Source: DATATB01 sp036268995
Lineage (GTDB): Bacteria; Planctomycetota; Planctomycetia; Pirellulales; PNKZ01
Assembly (NCBI GenBank): GCA_036268995.1
Contig: DATATB010000101.1
Span: 1-46,070 of the forward strand
Direction of reading: 5' to 3'
DNA length: 46,070 nucleotides
The notes under the pieces were generated by a model that was not told the origin of the DNA, did no database searches, and worked only from the letters and a program-made list of their open reading frames with translations. Positions 18,101 through 26,468 of this stretch are shown piece after piece. The number at the start of each line of letters is the position of its first letter. Positions within the stretch are counted from its first letter, which is position 1. Both the position numbers and the translations under genes were made by a program.

Positions 18101-18517
18101 ATGATCCTGCATTTCACCCTGGCCACGCGTGACGTCCAGCGCACCAGCGATTTCTTCGTCCGCACGCTGGGCTGGCGGCCAATCCAGCGGCCCGGCAATG
18201 TGCAGGTGCCTGCGGCGTGGCTCGAAATTGGCCCCGGCCAGGAGCTGCACCTCGTGCAGGTCGAAGACTTCGAGCCCTCGCCGCACGAAGGCGAATATGC
18301 CCGGCATTGTGCCGTGTCGTATCCGCTCGCAGGTTTTGCCGATCTCAAAGTTCGCCTGAAACAGGCAGGCGCCGAAATCATTCCTGCAGATCGCGCGACG
18401 CCGTTCGAGCGATTCTTTTTCCGCGATCCCAACGGCTACGTATTCGAAGTTGTCGAGGCTCGGACCGTGGCCGAGACCGAATCATTCCAAGGTCTACGTC
18501 CTTCCGTCGCGCGCTGA
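18101..18517 (+). CDS. VOC (glyoxalase/bleomycin-resistance) family protein
   Basis: This is a single-module vicinal-oxygen-chelate protein of 138 residues. It begins MILHFTLATRDVQRTSDFF, with the first metal-type His at residue 4, continues with GQELHLVQVED, and ends its fold with RFFFRDPNGYVFEVVEA. The His and Glu positions for a divalent metal are present. In this operon it may isomerise or epimerise a keto-acid or cyclic intermediate, but the substrate cannot be read from the sequence. It sits 15 bases after the dehydrogenase and 31 bases before the transporter. No clear Shine-Dalgarno site is visible. Confidence 0.85.
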   Translation: MILHFTLATRDVQRTSDFFVRTLGWRPIQRPGNVQVPAAWLEIGPGQELHLVQVEDFEPSPHEGEYARHCAVSYPLAGFADLKVRLKQAGAEIIPADRATPFERFFFRDPNGYVFEVVEARTVAETESFQGLRPSVAR

Positions 18518-18548
18518 AGGCAGGCGCAGCAGCAAACACCAACGACGC

Positions 18549-19925
18549 ATGAGCCGCCCAGCCAACATCGCCGTCGACAACAGGCCCTCGCCAGTCCGGT
18601 ATCAAGTGCTGGCCGTGGCCTGCTGCCTGGCGCTACTGACCTATCTCAATCGTTTGGGCTTTGGAGTCGCGGCTGCGGAGATCAAGCACGACCTCGGCTT
18701 CAACGACGAGCAGATGGGCTACCTCGCCTCGTCGTTCTTGCTGGCGTACGGGCTGTTTCAGATGCCCGGCGGCATGTTGGCAGATCGGATCGGCGGCCGG
18801 AATCTTCTGACGGTGCTGGTGACAGGTTGGTCGCTGCTTTCCGGTGCGACGGCCTTTGGCCTGTGGTTCCATGCCGGCACAGGCGCCGCATTTGTCTTCC
18901 TGCTGGTGTTGCGCTTCGCCTTTGGCGTGCTGCAAGCGGCCGAGTTTCCCAGCTTGTCGCGCGTCATGGCCGAATGGATGCCGGTGACCGAGCGCGCGTC
19001 CGCGATGGGAACGATCTGGACATTCAGCCGGCTGGGCGGAGCGATCGTACCGTTTTTGTTTACGGGAATGCTGTGGCTGTTTGGCACGTGGACCACGCCG
19101 TTCTGGGTCATGGCTGGCCTGGGGCTCGTGTGGTGCGCCGGATTCTGGCCCTGGTTCCGCGACAAGCCCGTGGATAAGCGGGGCGTGAATCGCGCCGAAT
19201 TGGAGTTTATTGCCGCTGGCCGCTCGGTCGAGTCGCAGAATCCGGCTCGGCTGCCGATCGTGGACTTGCTCCGCTCGCGCAACGTGTGGGCGCTTAGCCT
19301 GATGTACGGCTTCGTCGGTTTTGCCGGCAACTTCTTTACCAACATGCTGCCGCTGTATTTGCGCTCGCAGCGGCACGTGTCGGACTGGGAATTCAGTTGC
19401 CTTTCGGCCCTGCCGTTGGCAGGCGGAATCGTCTCCTGCTTCGTGGGAGGCGTGTTGTCCGATTGGATCGTCCGGCGCTGGGGAAGCCGAAAATGGGGGC
19501 GGCGGCTGAGCGGCGCGGCCGGACTCTCGTTGGCGGCGCTGGCCACGCTCTTGGTTCCCTGGGCCGGCAGTTTGTGGGCGCTGGGGTTCTTTCTGACCGC
19601 GGCGTTCTTCGGCAACGATCTGAACATTGCCCCGGCCTGGGCCGCCTGCGCCGACGTCGGCGAGCACAACACGGGCATCGTCAGCGGGACCATGAATATG
19701 GTCGGCTCCTTCGCGGGAGCGGCCGGAACCGCCTTCGCCGGATACTTTTTCAAGCGCGATCAGGCTCAGCTCGTGTTCATCGTCTACTCACTGAGCTACT
19801 GCCTGGCAACCCTTTGCTGGCTGGCGGTCGACGTCAGCAGGCCGCTTGTGCGGTCGGCGCCGCCAGTCCCTTTATCTGAAGCAGATCCGCTAATGACTGC
19901 ATCCTGTGTCGAGGCAACGCGATGA
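18549..19925 (+). CDS. MFS transporter, anion:cation symporter type
   Basis: The 458-residue protein is polytopic, with about 12 hydrophobic segments. The major facilitator loop motif between helices 2 and 3 reads GGMLADRIGGRNLL, and the first helix contains TYLNRLGFGVAAAEIKHDLGF, typical of the ACS family that carries sugar acids such as hexuronates and galactarate. It probably brings the operon's substrate across the inner membrane. ATG 18549 was chosen because the upstream extension overlaps the VOC gene. Its stop TGA overlaps the next ATG by four bases (ATGA at 19922), indicating translational coupling with the aldolase. Confidence 0.9.
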   Translation: MSRPANIAVDNRPSPVRYQVLAVACCLALLTYLNRLGFGVAAAEIKHDLGFNDEQMGYLASSFLLAYGLFQMPGGMLADRIGGRNLLTVLVTGWSLLSGATAFGLWFHAGTGAAFVFLLVLRFAFGVLQAAEFPSLSRVMAEWMPVTERASAMGTIWTFSRLGGAIVPFLFTGMLWLFGTWTTPFWVMAGLGLVWCAGFWPWFRDKPVDKRGVNRAELEFIAAGRSVESQNPARLPIVDLLRSRNVWALSLMYGFVGFAGNFFTNMLPLYLRSQRHVSDWEFSCLSALPLAGGIVSCFVGGVLSDWIVRRWGSRKWGRRLSGAAGLSLAALATLLVPWAGSLWALGFFLTAAFFGNDLNIAPAWAACADVGEHNTGIVSGTMNMVGSFAGAAGTAFAGYFFKRDQAQLVFIVYSLSYCLATLCWLAVDVSRPLVRSAPPVPLSEADPLMTASCVEATR

Positions 19926-20701
19926 ACCTGGCCCGCTCATTCAAGCAAAGACTATCGCAAGGCCCTGTCTGCCTGGGCACCTGCATCAGCTTCACCGACC
20001 CGACGGTGACCGAGGCGCTGTGCGATCTGCTCGACTTCGTCTGGATCGACATGGAGCACAACGCGCTGACGCTCGAAACCGTGCTGGGGCACATCATGGC
20101 CACCAAGGGAACCAAGACGGTCCCGCTGGTACGCGTCGCCTGGAATGATCCGGTGCTCATCAAGCCGGTCCTCGACATCGGCGCCGCGGGCATCATCGTT
20201 CCTTTCGTCCGCACGGCCGACGAAGCCCGCCGGGCCGTCGCCGCGTGCCTGTATCCGCCGGCCGGCGTGCGCGGCTTCGGTCCGCGCCGACCGTCGAACT
20301 ATGGCCGGCTCAGCGGTCCGCAGTTCTGTCGCGAGGCGGACGAAAGCATGATCGTGATTGCGCAAATCGAGCACGTCGACGCGGTTCGCAATCTCGAAGA
20401 GATTCTCGCCGTGCCCGGACTCAGCAGCATCGTCGTCGGCCCGAACGATCTGGCCGGCTCGCTGGGGCTGATCGGCGAGCCGAGGCACCCGCGCGTGCTG
20501 GAAGCCATTGAAACCGTGATTGCCACGGCCCGACGCAAAAACATTCCAGTCGGGCTCGCCGTCGGCGAAGACGCCGAAATCCTCATCCAGTGGATCCATC
20601 AAGGTGTCCACTGGCTCGCGATGGGCAACGACACCAGCCTGCTGCTCCGGGCAGCGACGGGAGTTGCCGGCCGCGTGCGCAATCACTTGGGCCTGGAGTA
20701 G
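19922..20701 (+). CDS. HpcH/HpaI-family class II aldolase
   Basis: The 259-residue TIM-barrel protein belongs to the HpcH/HpaI family. VWIDMEHNALTLETV, GIIVPFVRTADEARRAV, and YPPAGVRGFGPRR (the phosphate- or carboxylate-binding Arg/Gly loop) are followed by the metal-ligand Glu in IAQIEHVDAV and the Asp in VGPNDLAGSLG. Such enzymes cleave 4-hydroxy-2-oxo acids to pyruvate and an aldehyde without needing phosphorylation. In an iol-like operon this could replace the kinase-dependent aldolase IolJ, which is inference. Translation is coupled to the MFS gene by a four-base overlap, and iolD follows after eight bases. Confidence 0.9.
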   Translation: MNLARSFKQRLSQGPVCLGTCISFTDPTVTEALCDLLDFVWIDMEHNALTLETVLGHIMATKGTKTVPLVRVAWNDPVLIKPVLDIGAAGIIVPFVRTADEARRAVAACLYPPAGVRGFGPRRPSNYGRLSGPQFCREADESMIVIAQIEHVDAVRNLEEILAVPGLSSIVVGPNDLAGSLGLIGEPRHPRVLEAIETVIATARRKNIPVGLAVGEDAEILIQWIHQGVHWLAMGNDTSLLLRAATGVAGRVRNHLGLE

Positions 20702-20709
20702 AGCCATCC

Positions 20710-22602
20710 ATGACGACTTCCCGAACCGAGACCGTCCGTCTGACCATGTCGCAAGCCGTGGTCAAGTACTTGCAGGCACAATACAGCGAGCGCGACGGTC
20801 GTTCGCAGCGTCTGATTCCAGCCATGTTCGGCATTTTCGGCCATGGCAACGTCTGCGGCATCGGCCAAGCCCTGGAAGAATGCGGCGAGGAGCTGCCCTA
20901 CTATCAGCCGTGCAACGAGCAATCGATGGTTCACACGGCCATCGCTTTCGCTAAAACCAATCGCCGGCTGGCGACGCTCGCTTGCACGGCCTCGATCGGA
21001 CCGGGGTCGACCAATATGATCACGGGCGCGGCAGCGGCGACGATCAATCGTTTGCCGGTTCTGCTCTTTCCGTCCGATTATTTTGCCACGCGCCACCAGG
21101 GGCCCGTGCTGCAACAGCTCGAGCACCCGATCTCGGCCGATGTGAGCGTCAACGACTGCTTCCGGCCCGTGAGCCGCTTTTTCGATCGTATTTCGCGGCC
21201 CGAACAGCTCCTCACGGCGTTGCCGGAAGCCATGCGGGTGCTGACCGATCCGGTGGAAACGGGAGCCGTGACGATTGCCCTGCCGCAGGATGTTCAGGCC
21301 CACGCGTACGATTACCCGTCGCACTTTTTCAGACGGCACGTATGGCGAGTCGAGCGGCGTCTGCCCGATCCAAACCGCATCGACGAAGCGGTGCGGCTGC
21401 TGCGGGAAGCCGAGCGGCCGGTGATCCTCGCCGGCGGCGGGGTGCATCATGCCGATGCTTGCCGCGAATTGCAGGAGCTGGCCGAAACGCTGGGCATTCC
21501 AGTGGGCGAGACGTTTGCAGGCAAAGGCGCCATGCTCGACCGTTCGGAGCTGGCCATGGGCGGCCACGGCCTGGAAGGAACCGGGGCGAGCGCGACGATC
21601 GTCAGTGAGGCCGACCTGGTGATTTGCGTCGGTACGCGCCTGACCGATTTCGCCACGGGATCGCAATCATGTTTCAAAAACCCGCGCGTACGGTTCATCA
21701 GCATCAACGTCTGCGGCCACGACGCGTATAAGCAAGGCGCGCTGCCGATCGTGGCCGATGCGCGCGTGGCTCTGCGCGTGCTGAAAGATGTCGCGGTTGC
21801 CACCGGAATTCGCCCGCGGCCGAGCTATCTCGCCGAGGTTGCCGCTGCCCGTAAGCAATGGAACGACCTTTTGCAGCGCGAGGTGTTCACGCCCCACCCG
21901 GGCGAAGCGCTGAGCCAGGCGGAGCTGATTCAGACGCTCAACCAGGAAGCTCGCTCCGGCGACACGGTGATCGCCGCGGCGGGCGGCGCGCCAGGCGATT
22001 TGCTCAAGCTGTGGGACGCCACGCAAGAACGCAACTGCCACCTTGAGTTCGGCTATTCCTGCATGGGCTACGAGATACCCGCGGGCATCGGCGTGCGCCT
22101 GGCCCAACCCGCGGGCGAGGTTTACGTGTTGATCGGCGATGGCACGTATCTGATGAACCCCACCGAGTTGATGACGGCCCTGCAAGAGAACCTGAAGATC
22201 ACTGTGGTCGTTTCGGAGAATCACGGCTATCAGTGCATCCGTCGTCTGCAAATGTGGCGGACCGGCGTCAGCTTTGGCAACGAGTTCCGGCGGCGCGATC
22301 CGCAGACGAACCGGCTGGAAGGCGAGTACGTGGCCCTGGACATCGCCAAAAACGCCGAAAGCTTCGGTGCGCGCACCTGGCATGTGCAGACGACCGAACA
22401 GCTCAAGGAAGCGTTGGCGCAAGCGCGCCTCGAGCCGCGCACGTGCGTGGTGGTGGCCGAAGTCGAAAAGCATCGCAACCTGCCTGGCGGCGGCGTCTGG
22501 TGGGACGTCGCACCGGCCGAAGTCAGCTCGGAACCGATCACCCAAAAGCTGCGCACCGAGTACGAGCGCGATCGCGCCCAGTTGCAGCGATTTCATTACT
22601 GA
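20710..22602 (+). CDS. iolD: IolD, ThDP-dependent trihydroxycyclohexane-1,2-dione hydrolase
   Basis: The 630-residue length matches IolD (about 637). The N-terminal pyrimidine domain has IFGHGNVCGIGQALEE and the activating Glu70 in CNEQSMVH, then ASIGPGSTNMITGAA, NRLPVLLFPSDYFATR and ALPQDVQAHAYDYP. The central domain has ILAGGGV and ICVGTRLTDFATGSQ. The C-terminal domain has the ThDP/Mg motif GDGTYLMN (476-483). IolD hydrolyses a cyclic 1,2-dione to 5-deoxyglucuronate. The start at 20710 avoids overlap with the aldolase. I see strong family resemblance; the true substrate here may be a related cyclitol. Confidence 0.9.
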   Translation: MTTSRTETVRLTMSQAVVKYLQAQYSERDGRSQRLIPAMFGIFGHGNVCGIGQALEECGEELPYYQPCNEQSMVHTAIAFAKTNRRLATLACTASIGPGSTNMITGAAAATINRLPVLLFPSDYFATRHQGPVLQQLEHPISADVSVNDCFRPVSRFFDRISRPEQLLTALPEAMRVLTDPVETGAVTIALPQDVQAHAYDYPSHFFRRHVWRVERRLPDPNRIDEAVRLLREAERPVILAGGGVHHADACRELQELAETLGIPVGETFAGKGAMLDRSELAMGGHGLEGTGASATIVSEADLVICVGTRLTDFATGSQSCFKNPRVRFISINVCGHDAYKQGALPIVADARVALRVLKDVAVATGIRPRPSYLAEVAAARKQWNDLLQREVFTPHPGEALSQAELIQTLNQEARSGDTVIAAAGGAPGDLLKLWDATQERNCHLEFGYSCMGYEIPAGIGVRLAQPAGEVYVLIGDGTYLMNPTELMTALQENLKITVVVSENHGYQCIRRLQMWRTGVSFGNEFRRRDPQTNRLEGEYVALDIAKNAESFGARTWHVQTTEQLKEALAQARLEPRTCVVVAEVEKHRNLPGGGVWWDVAPAEVSSEPITQKLRTEYERDRAQLQRFHY

Positions 22603-22623
22603 CCTCGATCGGAGACCAAGGTG

Positions 22624-23511
22624 ATGAGCATCAAAGTCGGCTGCGCCCCCGATTCCTGGGGTGTCTGGTTTGCCGGCGATCCCAAACAAACTCCCTGGCA
22701 CCGCTACCTCGACGAAGTTTCTCAAGCCGGGTACGAGTGGACCGAGCTCGGGCCTTATGGTTATTTGCCCACCGACCTGGAGACGCTGCGCAGCGAGCTA
22801 TCGCGGCGCAAGCTGAAGGTGACCGGCATCGCCTGCATGGTGCACCTGGAAGATCCGCAGTCCTGGCCCGGGTTGGAACAACAACTGATCGGCGGCGGTG
22901 AGCTAGTGGCGCGTCTCGGTGGGCATTTTGTGGTGCTCATCGACGATACTTACTCGGACCTCTTCACCGGCAAGCTCATGCGCCCAAAAGAGCTCGACGA
23001 TCTGGCCTGGAAGCGGTTGATTGAGATGACCCATCGTGCGGCAGACCTGGTCAGCTCACGTTACGATTTGCAGTTGGTCTATCATCCGCATGCTGAAACC
23101 CACGTCGAATATGAAGACCAGATCGAACGATTTCTGCACGATACCGATCCCGCTCGCGTCGGGCTGTGCCTCGACACGGGCCATCACGCGTACCGCGGCG
23201 GGGACCCCGTGGCGTTTTTTCGCAAACACTATCGCCGGATTCCGTATTTGCACCTCAAGAGCGTCGACCCGGAAAAACAAGCCTGGGTCGCTCGGGAACA
23301 GATCCCCTTTGCCATCGCCGTGGCCAACGACATGTTTTGCGAGCCGTCGCAAGGCGTCGTCGATTTCACGGCGTTTTGCGATGCGCTCGCCGCGGCCGGC
23401 TACGACGGCTTTGCAACGGTTGAGCAGGACATGTATCCGGCTCCCTTCGACAAGCCCCTGCCGATCGCCCAGCGCACGCGCGTCTATTTGAAAGAGTTAG
23501 GAATTGGCTGA
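22624..23511 (+). CDS. IolE/MocC-like sugar phosphate isomerase/epimerase (TIM barrel)
   Basis: This 295-residue AP-endonuclease-2/xylose-isomerase-like barrel begins with CAPDSWGVWFAGDPKQTPW and ELGPYGYLPTD. Metal ligands appear along the barrel: Glu in TELGPYG, Asp in LIDDTYS, His in YHPHAETHVEY, Asp and His in LCLDTGHHAY, His in YLHLKS and Glu in TVEQD. The family includes the 2-keto-myo-inositol dehydratase IolE and the rhizopine protein MocC, both partners of IolD, and the gene follows iolD by 21 bases. Dehydration of a keto-cyclitol is the most likely role. GGAG at 22611 serves either GTG 22621 or ATG 22624; I give the ATG. Confidence 0.85.
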   Translation: MSIKVGCAPDSWGVWFAGDPKQTPWHRYLDEVSQAGYEWTELGPYGYLPTDLETLRSELSRRKLKVTGIACMVHLEDPQSWPGLEQQLIGGGELVARLGGHFVVLIDDTYSDLFTGKLMRPKELDDLAWKRLIEMTHRAADLVSSRYDLQLVYHPHAETHVEYEDQIERFLHDTDPARVGLCLDTGHHAYRGGDPVAFFRKHYRRIPYLHLKSVDPEKQAWVAREQIPFAIAVANDMFCEPSQGVVDFTAFCDALAAAGYDGFATVEQDMYPAPFDKPLPIAQRTRVYLKELGIG

Positions 23512-23537
23512 TCGTTGTTCGTAAGGAAATCAAGCTG

Positions 23538-24587
23538 ATGAATGAATTCCACGTTGCGCTCGTGGCCAGCGACTTACCCCCCGCGCCAGATTGGGTGACC
23601 GAGCGGCTTGCCCAGCACTCCATTCAACTCCACGCACGGCTCTGCAGCCGGTCGGACCAGGTCGAGACGGCTGCCGACAATGCCGACGTAATCTGGGTGG
23701 CCGGGGGATCGCGCGTGGTCACGGCCGACCTGCTCCCCAAGCTGCCGCGCTGCGTCGCAATTCTGCGCACTGGATCGGGCACCGACAATGTTCCCGTCGA
23801 GGCGGCCAGTCAGTTGGGCATCATGGTGGGCAATACGCCCGAGGCCATGATGCACGCCGTGGCCGAACACACGCTCGGCTTGTTGTTTGACGTGGCGCGG
23901 CAAATTGCCTTGCAAGACCGGCTCATTCGGCAGGGCGTTTGGGATGCACGCCGTGCGTATCCGCGAAGCAGTTTCCGCGGTCGCACGCTGGGCCTGGTCG
24001 GCTTTGGCCGGATCGCGCGGTTGGTGGCGAAAAAGGCATCGGGCCTGGAATTGAACATCCTGGCCTGCGACCCCTTGTTGGGCGAAGACGCGACGGCGGA
24101 CTTTGGCGTTGCCAGCGCCAGCCTGCATACGCTGCTCGAGCAATCGGATTTCGTATCGCTCCATTTGCCCCTGGTCGAAGGCACGCGTCATCTCATCGGC
24201 GAAGCGGAATTGCGGCGGATGAAGCCCACCGCGATTCTGGTCAATACTTCCCGCGGACAAGTCATCGACGAGGCCGCTTTGGCGCGGGCGCTTCGAGCAG
24301 GCTGGATCGCCGCGGCAGGGCTCGACGTGCTCGAAACCGAACCGATGACCGCTGAAAACCCCTTGCGCCAGCTCGAGAATGTCGTGCTGACGCCGCACAT
24401 CGGGTCCTATTCGGATGTCTACGTCGAGAACTGCTGGCACGATTCGGTCCAAACGCTGATTCGCATCGCGCAAGGACACGCGCCCCTCTGGTGCGTGAAC
24501 CTCGCGGCTGTCGCTGCCTGCAAGCCTCCAGGGCGCTGGGCACAGCGTGGCGCGACGACTAACGGCAAAAGCCTGCACGTGGCCTAG
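23538..24587 (+). CDS. D-isomer-specific 2-hydroxyacid dehydrogenase
   Basis: The 349-residue protein has the two-domain D-2-hydroxyacid dehydrogenase fold. The NAD motif is LGLVGFGRIARLVA. The catalytic triad is Arg239 in NTSRGQVID, Glu268 in LETEP and His287 in LTPHIGSYS. It would reduce or oxidise a 2-keto/2-hydroxy acid, and as the last gene of the iol-like operon it may deal with a product of the aldolase. An AAGGAAA Shine-Dalgarno lies before the ATG. About 25 C-terminal residues (AACKPPGRWAQRG...) extend beyond the usual fold. Its stop TAG shares the CTAG at 24584-24587 with the stop of the convergent DUF72 gene. Confidence 0.92.
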   Translation: MNEFHVALVASDLPPAPDWVTERLAQHSIQLHARLCSRSDQVETAADNADVIWVAGGSRVVTADLLPKLPRCVAILRTGSGTDNVPVEAASQLGIMVGNTPEAMMHAVAEHTLGLLFDVARQIALQDRLIRQGVWDARRAYPRSSFRGRTLGLVGFGRIARLVAKKASGLELNILACDPLLGEDATADFGVASASLHTLLEQSDFVSLHLPLVEGTRHLIGEAELRRMKPTAILVNTSRGQVIDEAALARALRAGWIAAAGLDVLETEPMTAENPLRQLENVVLTPHIGSYSDVYVENCWHDSVQTLIRIAQGHAPLWCVNLAAVAACKPPGRWAQRGATTNGKSLHVA

Positions 24588-25357
24588 CGCGATCTCCGGG
24601 CAGCGGCTTTTGCGCGCGGCAGCGGTTTGGCATCGACGAGCGCCTCGAGGCTCGCGGCGTCTAAGGGTGCCGCGCTCTTCTGATCGTTATCGAAATAACA
24701 GTAGATCGCGTGACCACGCTTTTGCCACCGCGCAAATTCGTCGGACCACTTGCGCAGCGTCTGCGTGCGATACCGGCCGCGATAATCGCCGCCGGGACCG
24801 TGGCCACGCACATACACGTGCTGGGCTGTGACTTCCCACGGCGCCGGCGCGTCGTGATGGTCCGACAGGCACAAGGATACGCCGGCGTCACGCAGCAATT
24901 GCAAAATGCCGGCGTCGTACCAACTCGGGTCGCGAAACTCGAAGGCGTACTGATAGCGGCGGGGTAAGAGCTTGAGAAACGACGCCAGGCGCGCGCGGTC
25001 AGCCTTGAATCGAGCTGGCAATTGAAAGAGCACCGGGCCGATTTTCGGAGCGAGCACTTTCAACCGCGTGACCATCAATTCGATGCTATTGCGCGACGTC
25101 GGCCCAAGCCGCTTCCAATGCGTGATGAATTTCGAGGCCTTCCAGGCGAACATAAAGTCGTGCGGCACGGCGTCGCGCCAGGCGCGAACCGCCTCCAGTG
25201 ACGGAGTGCGATAAAAGGAGCTGTTAATCTCGGCAGTCCGGAAGCGCTCGCCGTAGTGAGCCAGCCAGCGCGTTTTCGGGACTTCCGCCGGATAAAACGG
25301 CCCGCGCCAGCCGTCGTACGTCCAGCCGGACGTGCCAATCCAGACTTGCCTCGCCAT
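24584..25357 (-). CDS. DUF72 (YecE-like) TIM-barrel protein
   Basis: The protein has 257 residues. It begins MARQVWIGTSGWTYDGWRG, the diagnostic DUF72 start, and continues with FRTAEINSSFYRTP, FMFAWKASKFITH, GPVLFQLP, YAFEFRDPSWY and a C-terminal AIYCYFDND. DUF72 proteins are widespread and predicted to be TIM barrels of unknown enzymatic role. The C-terminal tail is basic and degenerate (PRAKAAARRSR). No Shine-Dalgarno site is visible before the ATG. It is convergent with the hydroxyacid dehydrogenase and divergent from the small basic gene. Confidence 0.93.
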   Translation of the reverse strand: MARQVWIGTSGWTYDGWRGPFYPAEVPKTRWLAHYGERFRTAEINSSFYRTPSLEAVRAWRDAVPHDFMFAWKASKFITHWKRLGPTSRNSIELMVTRLKVLAPKIGPVLFQLPARFKADRARLASFLKLLPRRYQYAFEFRDPSWYDAGILQLLRDAGVSLCLSDHHDAPAPWEVTAQHVYVRGHGPGGDYRGRYRTQTLRKWSDEFARWQKRGHAIYCYFDNDQKSAAPLDAASLEALVDAKPLPRAKAAARRSR

Positions 25358-25561
25358 TTTTTCGATTCGCCGAATTTGTCGGAATGCCTGGTGGCCGGCG
25401 AATTGCTAATGCCGGACCAAACGGGCGACCGGTGGAAACTAAATGTCGCAGCGACGAACTGCACAAGCGGCGGGAGCAAGGCACACGAGTTGCACCCGCA
25501 CACGCGTGCCCGCACCCGGTGGTGAGCACTCTTTGGTTTGAATCCCAAAGGAGACTGATCG

Positions 25562-25759
25562 ATGGCAAAGAAATACGGATCGGCGGCCAAGAAGTCCGTA
25601 AAACGTGCCATGCACAAAAAGAAGAAGGGCACGCTGAAGAGCGGCAAGTCCAAGAAAAAGGTCAAGAGCCGCAAGCAGGCAATCGCGATCGGACTCTCCG
25701 AAGCGCGCAAGAAGGGGGCGAAGGTCCCCAAGAAAAAATCGTCGAAGAAAAAGAAATAG
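25562..25759 (+). CDS. Very basic 65-residue protein, DUF6496-like
   Basis: More than a third of the residues are Lys. The central block KSRKQAIAIGLSEARKKG is the signature of DUF6496-type small proteins, and the flanks are nearly all Lys, Ser, Ala and Gly. The composition is that of a nucleic-acid-binding, histone-H1-like tail. A strong AAAGGAG lies eight bases before the ATG, so translation is well supported despite the size. The next gene is a DUF892 ferritin-like protein 104 bases away, a pairing that suggests DNA protection or a stress role (inference). Confidence 0.8.
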   Translation: MAKKYGSAAKKSVKRAMHKKKKGTLKSGKSKKKVKSRKQAIAIGLSEARKKGAKVPKKKSSKKKK

Positions 25760-25765
25760 TGGCGG

Positions 25766-25814
25766 AGGTCCGTTGTCCTTGGTCCGTTGTCCGTCGCACT
25801 GACAACTGACAACG
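25766..25814. repeat. Low-complexity GTCCGTTGTCC / ACAACTGACAAC tract
   Basis: The short repeated words GTCCGTTGTCC and CAACTGACAAC fill the gap between two genes. The same words, on either strand, recur at 31401-31422 and 42192-42251; the related GTGGTCAGTGG word is at 40003-40021. Confidence 0.5.
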
Positions 25815-25863
25815 AACCATGTCGACGCGAATTCAACCAATCTCTCTACGAAAGGGCAATGCG

Positions 25864-26367
25864 ATGAAACTGGATTCCCTCGAAAATCTTTTTATCCACG
25901 AACTCAAGGATCTGTTGAGCGCTGAGAAGCAACTCGTCAAGGCGCTGCCGAAGATGGCCAAAGGCGCGTCAAGCGAAACGCTGCGCGCGGCGATCGAAGA
26001 GCATCTGGAACAGACCAAGGGCCACGTCCAGCGGCTCGAACAGATCTTCGAGCAACTGGGCAAAACCGCCCGCGCCGAACACTGCAAGGCGATGGAAGGC
26101 CTGATCGCGGAAGGCTCGGATCTGCTCGAGGAAGAAGGTTCGCCCATGGTGAAAGACGCCGCTCTGATCGGCGCGGCCCAGCGCGTCGAGCACTACGAGA
26201 TTTCGGCTTACGGCACCACGCGCACCCTCGCCGAACTGCTGGGGCACAACGACGCTGCCGAACTCTTGCAGCAGACCCTGGACGAAGAAAAGGAAACCGA
26301 CGACAAGCTCACGCAGTTGGCCATGAGCGAAGTCAACGTCGAAGCGGAACATTCGTCGCAGGATTGA
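25864..26367 (+). CDS. DUF892 (YciE/YciF) ferritin-like protein
   Basis: The 167-residue protein starts MKLDSLENLFIHELKDLLSAEKQLVKALPKM, typical of DUF892, and is predicted to be a four-helix bundle. Carboxylate and His residues suited to a di-metal site are seen in FIHELKDL, EEHLEQTKGH, AQRVEHYEISAYG and QQTLDEEKETD. YciF-type proteins are linked to osmotic and oxidative stress in other bacteria; the reaction is unknown. The chosen ATG has AAAGGG about nine bases upstream; an earlier in-frame start at 25819 would add 15 residues that do not look like the family. A strong terminator hairpin follows the gene. Confidence 0.88.
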   Translation: MKLDSLENLFIHELKDLLSAEKQLVKALPKMAKGASSETLRAAIEEHLEQTKGHVQRLEQIFEQLGKTARAEHCKAMEGLIAEGSDLLEEEGSPMVKDAALIGAAQRVEHYEISAYGTTRTLAELLGHNDAAELLQQTLDEEKETDDKLTQLAMSEVNVEAEHSSQD

Positions 26368-26391
26368 GGTTAGGACACGGGAGATTGTCGG

Positions 26392-26432
26392 GGACCGCCG
26401 AAGCCGAGTCGACTTCGGCGGTCCTCGTTTTC
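26392..26432 (+). terminator. Rho-independent terminator after the DUF892 gene
   Basis: A perfect 12-bp stem, GGACCGCCGAAG (26392-26403) pairing with CTTCGGCGGTCC (26413-26424), encloses a nine-base loop and is followed by a short T run (TTTT at 26428-26431). Confidence 0.8.
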
Positions 26433-26468
26433 CATCGCTTGTGGCATCGCGCCGCGAGGAGCCAGAGC

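Noticed and set aside
17086..18132. 348-codon plus-strand frame overlapping mmsA
   Set aside because: It is Arg-rich without motifs and overlaps a gene with clear catalytic residues.
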